Positions 61,941 through 64,000 of a stretch of DNA of 64,000 nucleotides are shown in pieces. The translations under genes were made by a program, and so were the position numbers. The notes under the pieces were generated by a model, which was not told the origin of the DNA, ran no database searches, and saw only the letters and a program-made list of their open reading frames with translations. The stretch covers positions 1,302,001 through 1,366,000 of the forward strand of contig NZ_WNXC01000001.1 of the NCBI RefSeq assembly GCF_014172405.1, in the 5' to 3' direction. The stretch is from Pedobacter gandavensis (GTDB lineage: Bacteria; Bacteroidota; Bacteroidia; Sphingobacteriales; Sphingobacteriaceae). The number at the start of each line of letters is the position of its first letter. Within the stretch, counting starts at the first letter, position 1.

Positions 61941-62675
61941 ATGATTCAAATGGAAGTATGCGCCAACTCCCTTCCTTCTGCACTGGCAGCACAGGAAGGT
62001 GGCGCAGTAAGGGTAGAATTTTGCGACAATTTACCAGAGGGAGGAACCACTCCTAGTTACGCACAACTGAAGCTGGCAAAAGAATTACTACACATTTTAG
62101 TGTACCCTATCATTCGCCCAAGGGGTGGTGATTTCTTGTATTCAGATCTGGAGTTCCTTTTAATGAAAGAAGACATTAAAATGTGTAAATCTCTAAACTG
62201 CGACGGTATAGTCATTGGGATACTTAACGCTGATGGCAGCATCGACAAAGCACGTTGTGCAGAATTAATTAACCTGGCAAAACCAATGAAAATCACTTTC
62301 CACAGGGCTTTCGACATGTGTAATGACCTGGAAAAAGGTTTAGAAGACCTGATTGAACTGGGCTGTGAGCGCGTATTAACCTCTGGTGCGGCTGCTTCTG
62401 CATTAGCTGGTGCGCAGCAAATTAAGGCTTTAATTAAACAAGCTGCAGGAAGAATTATCATTATGCCTGGAGCGGGTGTTAAAATAACTAATATTGCAGA
62501 AATCATCCGTATTACCGGAGCAACAGAATTCCATGCTTCGGCCAAACATGCGGTAAAAAGCAAGATGGAATTCAGAAACCCGAACCTAAGTATGGGCACC
62601 AGTGAAGATGAATTTAGCTATGACTTAACTGATGTGAATACCGTTAAAAACCTGATTCAACTGGCCAACGCTTAA
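61941..62675 (+). CDS. cutC: CutC family copper homeostasis protein
   Basis: The 244-residue TIM barrel matches CutC: EVCANSLPSALAAQEGGAVR, VYPIIRPRGGDFLYSDLE, ITFHRAFDMCNDLEKGLEDL, ERVLTSGAAASALAG and ATEFHASAKHAV. The direct role in copper handling is disputed. It starts 17 bases after the glycosylasparaginase gene. Confidence 0.95.
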   Translation: MIQMEVCANSLPSALAAQEGGAVRVEFCDNLPEGGTTPSYAQLKLAKELLHILVYPIIRPRGGDFLYSDLEFLLMKEDIKMCKSLNCDGIVIGILNADGSIDKARCAELINLAKPMKITFHRAFDMCNDLEKGLEDLIELGCERVLTSGAAASALAGAQQIKALIKQAAGRIIIMPGAGVKITNIAEIIRITGATEFHASAKHAVKSKMEFRNPNLSMGTSEDEFSYDLTDVNTVKNLIQLANA

Positions 62676-62737
62676 TCCTGCTCTGTCAGCACAACATACT
62701 ATGATTAATTTCCGATAAATTAATCGACTCAAAATCC

Positions 62738-62745
62738 TATATTTG
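62738..62745 (+). promoter_or_regulatory. Candidate -7 box (TATATTTG) of lepA
   Basis: TATATTTG followed by CGCC matches the Bacteroidota TAnnTTTG -7 box. It lies only 8 bases before the lepA start codon, so the transcript may be almost leaderless. A -33 element is not clear. Confidence 0.5.
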
Positions 62746-62753
62746 CGCCACTG

Positions 62754-64000
62754 ATGAAGCACATACGTAATTTTTGCATAATTGCACATATTGATCACGG
62801 AAAAAGCACACTTGCTGACCGTCTATTAGAATATACTGGAACTATTACCCAGCGTGAGGCGCAAGCTCAATTGCTGGATAATATGGATTTAGAACGTGAA
62901 CGTGGGATCACGATAAAAAGCCACGCCATTCAGATGAACTATAAGGTTGGTGATATTGAATACAATTTCAACCTGATTGATACTCCTGGACACGTAGATT
63001 TTTCTTATGAGGTTTCTCGTTCTATCGCAGCTTGCGAAGGTGCCCTACTTATTGTTGATGCATCTCAGGGTATTCAGGCACAGACCATCTCAAACTTATA
63101 CCTTGCGCTAGAGCACGATCTTGAAATCATTCCTATTTTAAATAAAATGGATTTACCTGGGGCAATGCCTGAGGAAGTAAAAGATCAGATTATTGACTTA
63201 ATCGGCTGTAAACGTGAGGACATTATTCCTGCTTCAGGTAAAACTGGAATGGGTATTCCTGACATTATTCAAGCTATTGTAGATCGTGTTCCAGCACCGG
63301 TTGGTGATCCGGAAGCACCACTTCAAGCATTGATCTTTGACTCTGTTTTCAATCCATTCAGAGGAATCATTGCCTACTATAAAGTAGTGAATGGTCAGAT
63401 TAAAAAAGGCGATAAAGTTAAATTCATCAATACAGGTAAACAATATTTAGCAGACGAAGTTGGGATCCTTAAACTGGATATGTCGCCACGGAGCGTTGTT
63501 AAAACCGGTGATGTAGGTTATATCATTTCTGGAATTAAGGAAGCACGTGAGGTGAAAGTTGGAGATACCATCACCACCGTAGACAGACCTTCACTGGATT
63601 CAATTCAAGGTTTCGAAGAGGTTAAACCAATGGTTTTCGCTGGTATTTATCCGGTTGACACCGATGAGTTTGAGGAGTTGCGTGAGGCCATGCACAAATT
63701 GCAGCTGAATGATGCCTCTATCGTTTTCGAACCTGAAAGTTCTGCAGCATTAGGCTTTGGTTTCCGTTGCGGATTCCTGGGTATGCTACACATGGAGATC
63801 ATCCAGGAGCGTTTAGAGCGTGAGTTCAACATGACAGTGATCACCACTGTACCCAACGTATCTTACATTGCAAAAACCACTAAGGGTGAGGTAATTTTTG
63901 TAAATAATCCATCCGATTTACCAGATCCAAGTAAACTGGATGCGGTAGAAGAACCTTTTATTAAAGCAAACATCATTACCAAAGCTGACTTTGTGGGTCC
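62754..64000 (+). CDS. lepA: Elongation factor 4 (LepA), partial
   Basis: The open frame starts at 62754 ([20 protein letters not shown]) and runs beyond the window end; 415 of about 595 codons are seen. G-domain motifs are in order: G1 [10 protein letters not shown]2 region [10 protein letters not shown]3 [10 protein letters not shown]4 NKMD, G5 SGKTG. The 63301-63700 part is the beta-barrel domain 2. LepA is a ribosomal back-translocase-like GTPase. This stretch is one continuous open frame to the window end. Confidence 0.97.
   Translation, partial: MKHIRNFCIIAHIDHGKSTLADRLLEYTGTITQREAQAQLLDNMDLERERGITIKSHAIQMNYKVGDIEYNFNLIDTPGHVDFSYEVSRSIAACEGALLIVDASQGIQAQTISNLYLALEHDLEIIPILNKMDLPGAMPEEVKDQIIDLIGCKREDIIPASGKTGMGIPDIIQAIVDRVPAPVGDPEAPLQALIFDSVFNPFRGIIAYYKVVNGQIKKGDKVKFINTGKQYLADEVGILKLDMSPRSVVKTGDVGYIISGIKEAREVKVGDTITTVDRPSLDSIQGFEEVKPMVFAGIYPVDTDEFEELREAMHKLQLNDASIVFEPESSAALGFGFRCGFLGMLHMEIIQERLEREFNMTVITTVPNVSYIAKTTKGEVIFVNNPSDLPDPSKLDAVEEPFIKANIITKADFVG

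Noticed and set aside
62057..62599. A 180-residue open frame on the minus strand
   Set aside because: It is fully antisense to cutC, whose family motifs are continuous; the frame's residues have no protein-like pattern.
1..64000. CRISPR arrays, tRNA/rRNA genes, IS elements, prophage
   Set aside because: No regularly spaced repeats, cloverleaf-type sequences with a TTCRA arm, transposase motifs or phage structural genes were found by eye; a tRNAscan and ISfinder search would settle this.

Overview
The window comes from a Bacteroidota chromosome, most likely a Pedobacter-like member of the Sphingobacteriaceae. The evidence is paired SusC/SusD-type outer-membrane systems, two ECF sigma/FecR/TonB-receptor regulatory cassettes, many TlpA-like thioredoxin lipoprotein/periplasmic proteins, LytTR two-component signalling, weak Shine-Dalgarno sites, and a TAnnTTTG promoter box before lepA. 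No rRNA, tRNA, CRISPR array, transposase or phage gene was seen.

Layout. 1-7 kb: a minus-strand cassette of ECF sigma factor, FecR anti-sigma factor, large STN-domain TonB receptor and a cut-off lipoprotein. 7-17.6 kb: secreted S41 protease, secreted serine hydrolase, AraC regulator, two tandem TlpA paralogues, an SDR/HxlR divergent pair, a third TlpA protein, and a LytTR response regulator with its histidine kinase. 17.8-26 kb: secreted esterase, phospholipase C-like phosphoesterase, two SRPBCC proteins, MmcQ/YjbR, DUF2461, arylamine N-acetyltransferase and a GH16 lipoprotein.

26-32.7 kb is the most unusual part. It is an AT-rich, tightly coupled set: an XRE regulator with a coiled-coil tail, facing a 47-residue double-glycine-leader peptide gene outside conventional ORF size limits. 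Then follow a lantibiotic/bacitracin-type ABC ATPase with an E-loop, two permeases, an unknown multi-pass membrane protein, a membrane-anchored thioredoxin, and a C39 peptidase-ABC exporter. No lanthionine or radical-SAM maturation enzyme is present. I read it as a system that makes, oxidises, exports and gives immunity to an acidic two-cysteine peptide.

32.7-43.5 kb: EamA transporter, AraC regulator facing a TetX-like FAD monooxygenase, then a complete sigma/FecR/SusC/SusD nutrient-uptake operon. 43.6-56 kb: TlpA-like protein, VOC protein, secreted six-hairpin glycosidase, PhnA-like protein, PncB, PoxB-type pyruvate oxidase, YceH, an Lrp regulator facing a histidine decarboxylase, aldo/keto reductase and a 59-residue histone H1-like protein. 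56-64 kb: Rnk/GreA-like protein, a RES-Xre toxin-antitoxin pair with a repeat-rich operator region, queuosine-precursor transporter, methionine aminotransferase with omega-amidase-like nitrilase, Tat-exported glycosylasparaginase, CutC, and the start of lepA, which runs off the end.
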